Under the pieces are notes generated by a model. It ran no database searches. It had not been told where the DNA came from and was given only the letters and a program-made list of their open reading frames with translations. Source: Vibrio pelagius (GTDB lineage: Bacteria; Pseudomonadota; Gammaproteobacteria; Enterobacterales; Vibrionaceae). From it: DNA of 64,000 nucleotides. Location of the stretch: the NCBI RefSeq assembly GCF_024347575.1, contig NZ_AP025504.1, positions 1,317,363 through 1,381,362 on the forward strand, read 5' to 3'. The position numbers and the translations under genes were made by a program. Positions 56,076 through 64,000 of this stretch are shown here, one piece after another. How positions within the stretch are numbered: position 1 is the first letter of the stretch; each line of letters opens with the position of its first letter.

Positions 56076-56873
56076 TTATTGTTTGCGCCAATTAGCGCCG
56101 AGCTTGTGCTCGAGCCAAGCAGCGATGGCAGAAAGTGAAAGAGTTAATGCAAGATAAATAAGTGCCACAGAGAACCAAATCTCAAACGGCATGGCAGTTT
56201 CAGAGACAATGTTACGCGCCTCTGTTGTGAGATCGAAAATCGCCATCACACTCACGATTGAAGAGTTCTTGATAAGCGAGATCACTTCATTGGTTAGTGG
56301 TGGTAAGGTTCTTTGTATGACTTGAGGTAGCACAATATCCCAGAAGGTAAACGTTCTTGAGAGCCCTAATGATTGTGCTGCTTCAAATTGGCCTTTGGCG
56401 ATACTGTTCAGGCCCGCACGGAAAATTTCTGCGGTGTAAGCGCCCTGAAACAGAGCGAGCGCAAGTACTGCTGTACTAAAACGCTCTAAACCAAGTACCG
56501 GTCCAAAAACAAAGTAGAGTAGGTAGATCTGTACTAGAAGTGGTGTATTACGGATTAACTCAACATAGCCACCCGCAATGGCTCTACCCACGATGGAATT
56601 TGAGTTACGCAGTAGTGCCGTTGTTAAACCAATCAATAGCGTCGCGACCAAAGCGAGCAAAGATATCTTAATGGTAACGAATAGTCCTTCAATGAGCTCA
56701 GCTGGCCACCATTCACCATCTTCATAAAATGCTATGTAGTCAGGAACACGCTCCCATTGCCAACGATAGCCCATGGCTTGTGCGCCTGAGTCTAGAATCC
56801 AACTTACTGCAGCAACGAGCACAACGATTTGCAATAAGGCTGAAAGGGTTGGCTTTAAAATTCTGATGATCAT
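56076..56873 (-). CDS. Polar amino acid ABC transporter permease
   Basis: A 265-aa permease of the HisM/GlnP family. The start is ATG at 56873, which overlaps the ATPase stop (TGATG), so the two are coupled. The motif YVELIRNTPLLVQIYLLYFV is near residue 100, and the EAA loop AAQSLGLSRTFTFWDIVLPQ near 182. It partners with the permease at 54160 to form the channel. It sits just upstream of the binding-protein gene. Confidence 0.87.
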   Translation of the reverse strand: MIIRILKPTLSALLQIVVLVAAVSWILDSGAQAMGYRWQWERVPDYIAFYEDGEWWPAELIEGLFVTIKISLLALVATLLIGLTTALLRNSNSIVGRAIAGGYVELIRNTPLLVQIYLLYFVFGPVLGLERFSTAVLALALFQGAYTAEIFRAGLNSIAKGQFEAAQSLGLSRTFTFWDIVLPQVIQRTLPPLTNEVISLIKNSSIVSVMAIFDLTTEARNIVSETAMPFEIWFSVALIYLALTLSLSAIAAWLEHKLGANWRKQ

Positions 56874-57619
56874 CAATAGCTCAGTATTTGATTCAAAAAG
56901 GCTTGAGTTCGTTGATGTTTAGGGTTTTCAAAAAGCTCCGTTGGCGTATTTGACTCAACAATCTCTCCCTGATCCATAAAGATGACTCTGTCCGCTACTT
57001 TCTTGGCAAACCCCATCTCATGAGTCACACACACCATAGTGATGCCTTCTTCAGCAAGCTCAACCATGACATCGAGCACCTCATTGATCATTTCCGGATC
57101 GAGAGCAGAAGTTGGTTCGTCAAACAGCAGTAAGTCTGGCTTCATACATAGCGAACGCGCAATTGCCACACGCTGCTGTTGACCGCCTGAAAGCTGAACA
57201 GGGTATTTGTGTGCTTGCTCTGCAATGTGTACGCGTTCCAAGTAGTGCATCGCCAAGGCTTCTGCATCGGTTTTACTCATTTTGAGTGTGCGGATTGGCG
57301 ACAAGGTGAGGTTTTCGATCACTGTAAGATGTGGAAACAGATGAAAGTGTTGGAAAACCATGCCGACTTGGCCTGGAGTGTTGAATTTACAAGGCAGAGT
57401 TTGATTGACGACACTGAGCTCACCAGAGTCAAAAGGCTCTAATTGGTTAATGCAGCGAATCAAAGTTGATTTACCTGAACCAGAAGGGCCGCAAACCACC
57501 ACGATTTCACCCTGTTGGATACTCAAATCAATGTCTTTTAGGGCATGATAATCACCATACCACTTGTTAAGTGACGTAAACTTAACCATCTGAGAAGTTG
57601 CGTTCAATTTGCAGTTCAT
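56873..57619 (-). CDS. Polar amino acid ABC transporter ATPase (GlnQ-like)
   Basis: An ATPase of up to 248 aa. Walker A is GPSGSGKST near residue 45, the signature is [15 protein letters not shown] near 143, Walker B is [14 protein letters not shown] near 164, and the H-loop is CVTHE near 199. It is first in the operon. The start could be 57619 or 57589 (MVKFTSLN); neither has a clear ribosome binding site. The sequence is typical of the GlnQ/HisP group, so glutamine, glutamate or a related amino acid is likely. Confidence 0.88.
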   Translation of the reverse strand: MNCKLNATSQMVKFTSLNKWYGDYHALKDIDLSIQQGEIVVVCGPSGSGKSTLIRCINQLEPFDSGELSVVNQTLPCKFNTPGQVGMVFQHFHLFPHLTVIENLTLSPIRTLKMSKTDAEALAMHYLERVHIAEQAHKYPVQLSGGQQQRVAIARSLCMKPDLLLFDEPTSALDPEMINEVLDVMVELAEEGITMVCVTHEMGFAKKVADRVIFMDQGEIVESNTPTELFENPKHQRTQAFLNQILSY

Positions 57620-57715
57620 CTGTAGTTACGGAATGAATTACCTTAACAACATAAAAAAGTGATTGCACATAAAATTAAGAGCTTATGAGAATTTCGTTAG
57701 ATCGTTCGGCTAAAT

Positions 57716-57751
57716 AAAAAGCAGCGCCCAAATTGGGAGCTGCTTTTCTGA
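57716..57751 (-). terminator. Terminator of the yqhD-like gene
   Basis: On the minus strand AAAAGCAGCTCCCAA pairs with its near-inverse and is followed by TTTTTA. It separates the dehydrogenase gene from the amino acid transporter operon. Confidence 0.8.
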
Positions 57752-57860
57752 AACGTAAGAAATCTGCGTTTGATTCAGTTTGATTAAAAAACGTTGTCGC
57801 GCCTTGTATCAACGAACTCGTTTTTATGAATTAACCCAACGCGTGCGTTAAAATAATAGC

Positions 57861-59012
57861 CTACACAATCGCTGATTCTAGGATTTCACGCGTTTTCTCA
57901 GGAGTAATCGCTTGGTTTTCACCTAGTTTTACATAACCGTGAGACTTTAGTTGAGCGATAACGTTATCAATTGCGCTTTCTTTGCTTGCTTCATAGCCGT
58001 CGAACTGAGTTGCGACGTCTAAGCTGTGGTAGAAGGCTTCGATTGCATCAATGGTACGCTCTGCTAGATCTGCGCCAGATTCAAGGCCAAACACGTTACG
58101 ACCCATTTGTTCCAGCTTGCCACGTTTTACTTCGATCTGGTTACGTAGAAGTGAAGGCTGAACAATGGCTAGTGAGCGCGCGTGGTCTACATGCCAAAGC
58201 GCTGTGAACTCGTGGCCGATCATGTGTGTTGCCCAGTCTTGAGGAACGCCAGTACCAATCAGACCGTTCAAGGCTTGGTTTGCTGTCCACATTAGGTTTG
58301 CACGCCATGAGTCGTTATCACGCTCATCATATTGCTTACCAAGTACAAGTAGGTTCTTTAGTAGCGTTTCTGCATAGCCGTCTTGAACCATCGCCTCTGT
58401 TGGCATCGTAATGTACTGCTCACATACGTGTACCCATGCATCGACCAGGCCGTTGATAAGTTGGCGCTCTGGAAGAGACTTCATGACATCTGGGTCCATT
58501 ACCGCAAACTTAGGTTGAACAGAAGAGTGCATAAATGACAGTTTTTCTTGCGTTTCTTTGCGAGTAATTACAGCACCCTTGTTAGATTCAGAGCCCGTTG
58601 CAGGCAGTGTCAGTACCGCACCGATTGGTGTTGCTTCAGTTACCTGGTGTTTACCCGCTAGGATGTCCCAGCCGTCACCGTCATATTTTGCTGCTGCAGC
58701 AACGTATTTAGAGCCATCAATTACTGAGCCGCCGCCGACAGCGACAATGAATTCAACGTTTTGCTCTTTAACGATAGCAACCGCTTTGTCTAGTGTTTCT
58801 TTGGTTGGGTTGGCTTCAACGCCAGAAAACTCGATCCAAGAGTGATCTTTTAGAGCGTTCACAACTTGGTCGTAAACGCCATTTTTCTTAATTGAACCGC
58901 CACCGTAGATGACAAGTACTTTCTTATCTGTATCAACAGCTTGGCTGATTGCGTTGATCTGGCCTTTACCAAAATGAATCACAGTTGGGTTAACGTATGT
59001 AAATTGCATCAT
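57861..59012 (-). CDS. yqhD: Iron-type alcohol dehydrogenase (YqhD-like)
   Basis: A 383-aa cytoplasmic NADP-dependent dehydrogenase that reduces aldehydes, including toxic lipid-derived ones. Nucleotide-binding segments are VIYGGGSIKKNG near residue 34 and VAVGGGSVIDGSKY near 92. Metal ligands are in LVDAWVHVCEQY near 190 and MIGHEFTALWHVDHARSLAI near 262-282. AAGGACACA precedes the start; ATG at 59012 and 59009 are both possible. It is divergent from a YqhC-like AraC regulator, the same pairing as in E. coli. Confidence 0.9.
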   Translation of the reverse strand: MMQFTYVNPTVIHFGKGQINAISQAVDTDKKVLVIYGGGSIKKNGVYDQVVNALKDHSWIEFSGVEANPTKETLDKAVAIVKEQNVEFIVAVGGGSVIDGSKYVAAAAKYDGDGWDILAGKHQVTEATPIGAVLTLPATGSESNKGAVITRKETQEKLSFMHSSVQPKFAVMDPDVMKSLPERQLINGLVDAWVHVCEQYITMPTEAMVQDGYAETLLKNLLVLGKQYDERDNDSWRANLMWTANQALNGLIGTGVPQDWATHMIGHEFTALWHVDHARSLAIVQPSLLRNQIEVKRGKLEQMGRNVFGLESGADLAERTIDAIEAFYHSLDVATQFDGYEASKESAIDNVIAQLKSHGYVKLGENQAITPEKTREILESAIV

Positions 59013-59192
59013 TGTGTCCTTGTGTAAATCGGAACTTGTTATTCTGATTGATTGCTCAATTTCTATATTTGCATATTAGTACAGTGAATTAGTGTGATGA
59101 AGAGTAGATCCTCCAAATAAATTGCCTATTTCTACAATATTGTTATTCTCTAATTGATATCGGCTCGCAACCAGTACGGGAAATAACCATCT

Positions 59193-60077
59193 ATGAAGAC
59201 ACTCGCTCAGTTACTACAATCCTACGTTGAATATAAAGGTTGGGATGATCTAGAGGGGATCAGAGAAACGGGTATCGAAGGTGTCTGGTTGTACAGAAGT
59301 AGTCGTGGTAATCATCGTCAGCCATTCACCTATCAGTCTGGCATCATCATGTTGGGGCAAGGTAAGAAGAATATCTACATAGGTGACAGGCCAGTCACTT
59401 ATGCAGCAGGCGATTATTTGGTTGTCGGTGTGCCAATGCCGTTAGAGTGTGAAGCACTGCCTGTTGATGATGAACCTTTGTTAGGTTTATCGATTAATAT
59501 TGACTCTCAAAGGCTGCATAGCTTGGTGAAAAAGCTCGAAGACCAAGGCTTTTTAGAAAGCTACTGCAACAAGCACAAACAAAACGCGAGTGGTTTAGAG
59601 TCCACACCAATGGAAGAGGCGATGTTAGAGAGCTTTAAGCGATTGGTGAAAATGCTCCATTGCGACATTGAAGCTAATATTCTTGGTGATGCTATCGTTA
59701 CCGAGATTGTTTACCGTGCACTCACGGGATCAGAAGGGCGTGTTCTGTTTGATCTTGCTCATCATGATGGACATTACGCTCGTGTGGCTAAAGCTTTGTC
59801 TAAGGTACATGAAGAGTACGATCAAACCATTACCGTTCAATCTCTTGCTGAAGAAGCAAACATGAGTGTCTCTGCTTTCCATAGTGCTTTTCGTAGCGTT
59901 ACTTTTGAATCGCCACTCCAGTACCTTAAGAAAGTGCGACTTAACAAAGCCAAAGAGCTGATTCAACTGGAAGGCGTGCGTATTAGCGATGCGGCTCGTC
60001 GAGTCGGTTACTCCAGCCCATCCCAATTCAGTCGTGAATTCAAACGCCACTTTAATACCACGCCAAGAGCAGTATAA
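59193..60077 (+). CDS. yqhC: AraC-family regulator (YqhC-like)
   Basis: A 294-aa regulator. The N-terminal AraC_N domain at residues 20-180 starts with WLYRSSRGNHRQPFTYQSGI. The C-terminal helix-turn-helix pair at 195-290 has VQSLAEEANMSVSAFHSAFR and SDAARRVGYSSPSQFSREFK. It is divergent from the yqhD-like dehydrogenase, so it most likely activates that gene in response to aldehydes, as YqhC does. The name is by synteny and domain match. Confidence 0.85.
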   Translation: MKTLAQLLQSYVEYKGWDDLEGIRETGIEGVWLYRSSRGNHRQPFTYQSGIIMLGQGKKNIYIGDRPVTYAAGDYLVVGVPMPLECEALPVDDEPLLGLSINIDSQRLHSLVKKLEDQGFLESYCNKHKQNASGLESTPMEEAMLESFKRLVKMLHCDIEANILGDAIVTEIVYRALTGSEGRVLFDLAHHDGHYARVAKALSKVHEEYDQTITVQSLAEEANMSVSAFHSAFRSVTFESPLQYLKKVRLNKAKELIQLEGVRISDAARRVGYSSPSQFSREFKRHFNTTPRAV

Positions 60078-60182
60078 ATCGTTGTGCAACCCCATTTCTC
60101 TCTATACAGCCTCCGTTCTAGGCTGACTTTTTCACGTATAGCGACTGCAAGGTGGGTATCTGTTGTAGATACTCTCTTTTAT

Positions 60183-60193
60183 TTATAATACAA
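60183..60193. promoter_or_regulatory. Second operator-like dyad near the lyase gene
   Basis: TTATAATACAA differs by one base from the TTGTA-N-TACAA dyad of the shared element. It lies about 230 bases further upstream. Confidence 0.3.
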
Positions 60194-60414
60194 ATTAGAT
60201 GGCTAAGATTTACATGATTAACACTCAAGTTAAGTTATTTAAAAGCCTGTCTTGATAGCTCCTCTCAATTCATTAATAAGCATTTCGCTCTGAGCTAAAT
60301 GTAAGAAAATGTGTAGTTGAGAGCGCAGTTATTGAGATTTTGCATGTCCTATCACCCATTCAGTTAAGTGGTTTCTGTTGCCGATAATTCAGGTCTCAAA
60401 CTGTAAGATCGTCG

Positions 60415-60443
60415 TCACGCATTTGAAGTATTGTAGTACAAAT
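60415..60443 (+). promoter_or_regulatory. Shared 29-bp regulatory element, copy 2 (PL6 lyase)
   Basis: Identical over all 29 bases to 11078-11106 upstream of the SLC5 symporter gene, with no similarity that I can see beyond its ends. It contains the TTGTAGTACAA dyad and ends 132 bases before the lyase ATG. Confidence 0.75.
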
Positions 60444-60575
60444 TATTTCGTCATCTATCTATATTGTTCTCAAAAAGAAGCAGTAATAAAAAGCCACAAG
60501 AGCAGTGTAATTAGAAGATTTACCCGTCTGGGTGGCGGTTAATTTGTTAATCCATTATTTAATGTGAGAAGTAAG

Positions 60576-62192
60576 ATGAAGAAAAAATTCGTTTCGGTAA
60601 GCATTGTTAGCGCGCTTACACTGGCTTTTGCTACGGGCTGTACCACTCAAGAGAACACATCACTAGTGCTGAGTGCAGCAGGTCAATCCGCTCCAGTGAT
60701 TAATGACATCGATCGAAACTACCTTTTGAACAGTGATCGTTTAGTTGAGGTGAATGGCAACACACTCCCAGTTGCATCAGAAGAGCAAGTCGCTTCCCTA
60801 CAAGCGCAGTTTGAAAACTTGAAAGATGGTGATGAAGTGGTTATCCCTGATGGGAAGTACACAAATCTGGGTCAAGTGACGATCACTGCAAACAATATTA
60901 CTATTAGAGCTGAGCAGGCGGGTGCGGCGTGGCTCACTGGTTTGGTTCAATTCGAACTAAAAGGTAATGATATTACCTTAGACGGTTTAGTGTTTACCGA
61001 AGGTGGTCCAAATGAGCGCTTTGGTGCGGTTCGTATGATGGGTAATAACAACACCCTTCAAAATTCGACCTTTTACTATTTCAACCATGATTACACGTAC
61101 GAGCCAGATGAGCGCCGCTCTGAGTACCCTAAATTCTTGTGGGTCTCGCTGTGGGGCAAAGATGGAAAAGTGATCAACAACCGTTTTGAAGGTAAGCAAA
61201 AGCGCGGTACATTGATTGGTGTTCAAAAAGATGACACGCCAGACAATCATTTGATTTCGAATAATATTTTCATGGATCAGAAACCGAATCAGTTCAATGA
61301 ATTCGATATCAAAGAAGCCATTCGTTACAACGGAAATAGCTGGGAAGCGATCCGAATTGGTGACTCTAAGTCTTCACAGTGGGACTCAAGCTCTAAGTTT
61401 GTAAACAACCTAATGATTGATATGGATGGTGAGCGCGAGCTTATTTCTATAAAATCGGGTGACAACACAATCGCAGGCAACACCATTTTCCAAAGTACAG
61501 CGCTCATTTCACTTCGTCATGGTAAGGGTAATACCGTTGAAAACAACATGATTCTTGGGAACGAAAAGCGCTTAACGGGCGGTGTTCGTATCTACGATGA
61601 AGATCATGTGATTCGTAACAATTACATTGCCAATACTCGTGGTCGTGATGGTGTGATTGAGGGCAATGCTGACTTGCGTGGTGGTATTGTAATTAATACG
61701 GGCATTATTGATGTAGCGAACGGCGAGCAGCTTGACCAATCGGTGAAAGGTAAGGAACTTAATAAGCAATGGACACCGAAAAATATCACCATTGAAAACA
61801 ACTCTCTGGTCGATACTGAGTGGGGTATTGTTTATGGAAATCAAAGCCACCGTGTGAGCCTGTTCGACAACGCAGAAGTCGAAGGTATTTATGCTGGTGT
61901 TGACATCGCATTCAACAACAACGTGGTTGATAATTCAAAAACACCTGAGTTTGTGAGTGTTCGCGCAACACAAGATTTCCCATTGGTTGGAGCAACTTAC
62001 AGTGATGAGACGTACGTTGGTCAGGTAACTGAATCTGAATTGATCGGAAGCTACTCAGTTGAACTGCCAAAGGTAACGGTTGAAAACGGCATCAACGCTT
62101 ACCAAGGTAGAGGCGCGGATGTTTCTAAACTTGCGATTGTGACAGCGGAAACAGCGGGTCCAGATTACGTTCTTACTAATACGACCAAGTAG
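60576..62192 (+). CDS. PL6-family alginate lyase, lipoprotein
   Basis: A 538-aa exported polysaccharide lyase of the chondroitinase-B/PL6 family, a right-handed beta-helix. The signal peptide ends in a lipobox (FATGC near residue 23), so it is probably anchored in the outer membrane. PL6 motifs are visible: NNRFEGKQKRGTLIGVQ near residue 208 with the catalytic Lys, AIRIGDSKSSQ near 260 with the catalytic Arg, and then ISLRHGKGNTVENN and GGVRIYDEDHVIRNNYI. The start at 60576 follows GTGAGAAG. It would release unsaturated alginate oligomers for the KdgM porin and SLC5 symporter. Alginate rather than chondroitin is inferred from the marine context. Confidence 0.88.
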   Translation: MKKKFVSVSIVSALTLAFATGCTTQENTSLVLSAAGQSAPVINDIDRNYLLNSDRLVEVNGNTLPVASEEQVASLQAQFENLKDGDEVVIPDGKYTNLGQVTITANNITIRAEQAGAAWLTGLVQFELKGNDITLDGLVFTEGGPNERFGAVRMMGNNNTLQNSTFYYFNHDYTYEPDERRSEYPKFLWVSLWGKDGKVINNRFEGKQKRGTLIGVQKDDTPDNHLISNNIFMDQKPNQFNEFDIKEAIRYNGNSWEAIRIGDSKSSQWDSSSKFVNNLMIDMDGERELISIKSGDNTIAGNTIFQSTALISLRHGKGNTVENNMILGNEKRLTGGVRIYDEDHVIRNNYIANTRGRDGVIEGNADLRGGIVINTGIIDVANGEQLDQSVKGKELNKQWTPKNITIENNSLVDTEWGIVYGNQSHRVSLFDNAEVEGIYAGVDIAFNNNVVDNSKTPEFVSVRATQDFPLVGATYSDETYVGQVTESELIGSYSVELPKVTVENGINAYQGRGADVSKLAIVTAETAGPDYVLTNTTK

Positions 62193-62516
62193 CTTTTCTT
62201 TTAAACAGGTGAGCGACCAATTAACTTCACGTTAGTTGTGCAAATCCCAAAGTTAAAAAAGCCTCAGCAAGGTCAACTTGTTGAGGCTTTCTCGATCTAG
62301 CTACAAATTTTTAATGTCTATCAATACGTGCCCATTAAAGAGACGCTCAAGCGCGGAACTCACACTGACTAATCCCTATAGATGGTTAGCATGCGTTGCC
62401 GAGGAGAGGATTTAACTATCTGTTATATAGAGAAAATAAAGCTGTTATGAGTTGCATATAAAATTGAGTGGGCTTACTCTGCCTGTTAATCGTGATTCAA
62501 ATAAGGACAGGACGCA
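62193..62516. other. Intergenic region after the lyase gene
   Basis: Apart from the lyase terminator I see nothing in this stretch. Confidence 0.4.
62255..62291 (+). terminator. Terminator of the PL6 lyase gene
   Basis: GCCTCAGCAA pairs with TTGTTGAGGC with one mismatch around an 8-base loop, preceded by six As and followed by TTTC. Confidence 0.75.
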
Positions 62517-63020
62517 ATGATCATCCAAACAGATAGACTCAATATGGCTCAAATTACAACCGAAGACTGGGCTCTTTTTCAGTCTCTAAATCGTGAGCCA
62601 GAGGTGATCCGATTGTGTTTCGATGAGCCATCGCCTGCCGATATTAAAGAAGCTTTCGAATCGCGATTGCCTGCTTGGAATAAAGATTCGACACATTGGC
62701 TTTGCCTTACTATCACAAACAAAGACAGTGGCGAGAAGATCGGTGTGACGGGCTTTCGTATGGTCGAGGGTGTTGCGGAAGTTGGTTATCTGATTTTGCC
62801 GCGGTTTCATGGCTTCGGCTTTGGTACCGAATCTTTAAAGGCTCTCATTAGCTGGGCAACCAAAGAGCAAGGGATTACGTCATTTCAAGCCATTGTAACA
62901 GAGGGCAATATTGGGTCTGAGAAAGTGTTACTGAAAAGTGGTTTTTCACTCAAAGAGGTCGTGCCAGACGCTTACACCATTGGTGGCAAGCGCTACGCTG
63001 ATCATATTTACACCCTTTAA
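62517..63020 (+). CDS. GNAT-family N-acetyltransferase (RimJ/RimL-like)
   Basis: A 167-aa cytoplasmic acetyltransferase of the RimJ/RimL type. It begins MIIQTDRLNMAQITTEDWAL. The acetyl-CoA binding region is LPRFHGFGFGTESLKALISW near residue 98-117, a variant of the Q/R-x-x-G-x-G/A loop. The late EGNIGSEKVLLKSGFSL segment is typical. AAGGACAGG precedes the ATG. The substrate, a protein N-terminus or a small molecule, is unknown. Confidence 0.85.
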   Translation: MIIQTDRLNMAQITTEDWALFQSLNREPEVIRLCFDEPSPADIKEAFESRLPAWNKDSTHWLCLTITNKDSGEKIGVTGFRMVEGVAEVGYLILPRFHGFGFGTESLKALISWATKEQGITSFQAIVTEGNIGSEKVLLKSGFSLKEVVPDAYTIGGKRYADHIYTL

Positions 63021-63208
63021 AATCAATGTCTAACCCTCAAAGATGTGTTGTTTCTTTAATCACAACGTGCCGAATCATAGAGTGGTCAGTATTTGCCAAG
63101 ATGTTCAGGGCTTGGCCATAGTGCCGCAAGGCAATGATATGATTCTTAATGTATGGCATCAATAATGTGAGATATATTGATATTATCCTCTGCTGAGGAA
63201 GAGTTGAT

Positions 63209-63259
63209 ATGAGTTCACGATTAGCTGCAGAGGAAAAGCGCATTGAAGTCAACGAATAA
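63209..63259 (+). CDS. Possible 16-aa upstream peptide
   Basis: ATG at 63209 with GAGGAAG upstream opens a 16-codon frame (MSSRLAAEEKRIEVNE) that ends inside the start region of the next gene, in another frame. It may be a leader peptide coupling translation to the downstream TTG start, or chance. Confidence 0.25.
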   Translation: MSSRLAAEEKRIEVNE

Positions 63260-63944
63260 ACTTGTACGTTACCCGCACATTGATGTTGATCGTGCGTTTG
63301 AAAAAGAAGATGAGCTATTGCAGCAAATTCAGGTTGGTGAGATTGGACAAGCCTTAATGCTGTGGCAAGCTAAAACACCGACGCTTGTATTACCATCAGG
63401 TAAAAAGTGGCCAGTAACGTTAGAGTCTAGAAAACAACTTGAGGCGCAAGGTTGGCAACTCTCTTCGCGAAAAACAGGCGGTGCGCCGGTCCCTCAGTTG
63501 CCAGGGATTATTAACCTATCGCATATTTATCATTGGCCTAGTAATGAAGCCTACGACATCAAAAAAGCGTATCTACATCTATGTGATGTTTTAACTCTGT
63601 TTTTTAAAGAGTTGGGCGTCGATGTGGATGTTCACGCAACTCCCGGTTCTTATTGTGATGGTGACTACAACCTCAATGTCAACAAACAGAAAATAGTCGG
63701 TACGGCTCAGCGTGTTTTGCTTAAACGCGGGGGTGGTCAAATAGTCCTTTCCCAAGCCTGTATTTTGTTAGATGTCGACTTAGAGAGTAGTGTTGCACCC
63801 GTTAATTTTTATAACCAAATTTGTGGTAACCCAACTGTTGTAGACCCGCATGTTCATACTCTGTTGTCTGATCATGTGAAGCCTCTGTCTTGTGTCGATT
63901 CACTCTTTCAGCGGCTAAGCCAAGCCTTCATTAAGTATGCTTAG
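63243..63944 (+). CDS. Lipoate-protein ligase family protein
   Basis: A 233-aa cytoplasmic protein of the biotin/lipoate protein ligase (BPL/LPL) fold. The family motif R-K-T-G-G-A-P-V near residue 76 replaces the usual R-R-x-x-G-G-G-A-V, and KIVGTAQRVLLKRGG near 150-165 carries the conserved Lys and the post-catalytic segment. The start is TTG at 63243 after AGAGGAAA; no ATG suits the family start. It probably acts on lipoylated enzymes or as an octanoyl/lipoyl transferase relative; substrate specificity is open. Confidence 0.78.
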   Translation: MKSTNKLVRYPHIDVDRAFEKEDELLQQIQVGEIGQALMLWQAKTPTLVLPSGKKWPVTLESRKQLEAQGWQLSSRKTGGAPVPQLPGIINLSHIYHWPSNEAYDIKKAYLHLCDVLTLFFKELGVDVDVHATPGSYCDGDYNLNVNKQKIVGTAQRVLLKRGGGQIVLSQACILLDVDLESSVAPVNFYNQICGNPTVVDPHVHTLLSDHVKPLSCVDSLFQRLSQAFIKYA

Positions 63945-64000
63945 TACGAGTTTGGATGTTGAAACAATTGAACAGATAAGATAAAGCCACTCAGGTGAAT

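Larger units (their letters stand above)
60078..60575. other. Control region upstream of the PL6 lyase gene
   Basis: No gene is seen. It contains the shared 29-bp element at 60415-60443 and a second operator-like dyad at 60183-60193. Confidence 0.5.

Noticed and set aside
63037..63252. 71-codon minus-strand frame before the lipoate-ligase gene
   Set aside because: It has no ribosome binding site and overlaps the start region of a better-supported gene.

Overview
The window looks like a chromosomal segment of a marine Vibrio, probably close to the V. splendidus clade and possibly on the smaller chromosome. This rests on gene content: a tal-tkt pair with a SorC-type regulator, vct-like and fhu-like iron uptake genes, alginate genes and tandem tRNA-Gly genes. 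It also rests on the AT-leaning intergenic DNA. The assignment is from recognition of protein families, not from a database search. No phage, integrase, intact insertion sequence, CRISPR array or rRNA is seen.

Layout. (1) 1-4.6 kb: a gene fragment running off the left edge, a possible gene remnant, then a Fur-controlled catechol-siderophore-type ABC operon (vctPDGC-like). (2) 4.8-7.2 kb: a DHH phosphoesterase and a MATE exporter. (3) 7.2-12.9 kb: an alginate/oligouronate module with two paralogous FadR-type GntR regulators, a KdgM-family porin and an SLC5 sodium symporter. A PL6 alginate lyase lipoprotein at 60.6-62.2 kb belongs with it: the symporter and the lyase share an identical 29-bp upstream element containing a TTGTAGTACAA dyad, although 49 kb apart. 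(4) 13-18.3 kb: a LysR/MFS divergent pair, a lipid A acyltransferase and a PAS-containing chemoreceptor. (5) 18.5-23 kb: transketolase and transaldolase, divergent from a SorC-family regulator with clear operator-like repeats between. (6) 23-29.7 kb: a GGDEF-EAL protein with a degenerate GGDEF motif, a mercaptopyruvate sulfurtransferase, a small membrane-anchored protein, a polyglycine lipoprotein and an LruC/GEVED secreted protein. (7) 29.9-34.6 kb: moeB-moeA, folE, an inverted-repeat element, YaeQ with an unknown partner, and a cold-shock protein. (8) 35-45 kb: a soluble PQQ-type sugar dehydrogenase, an MFS exporter, then a second iron island: FhuF-like reductase, AraC/GyrI regulator, TonB receptor, FhuD and a double-length FhuB, with no FhuC beside it. 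(9) 45-50.8 kb: a crotonase, an SLC13 permease, two tRNA-Gly(UCC) genes and a ThrE-like exporter. (10) 50.8-54 kb: a third iron module, a PchR-like AraC regulator divergent from a TonB receptor with a Fur box between. (11) 54-57.6 kb: a polar amino acid ABC transporter. (12) 57.9-60 kb: a yqhD/yqhC-like pair. (13) 60.5-64 kb: the PL6 lyase, a GNAT acetyltransferase and a lipoate-ligase-family protein with a TTG start.

Two themes dominate. One is iron scavenging, with three separate TonB/ABC modules and Fur-box-like sites. The other is uronate polymer use: lyase to porin to sodium symporter, under GntR repressors. Starts were moved from the longest open frame wherever a ribosome binding site or a Fur box argued for it; each case is noted.
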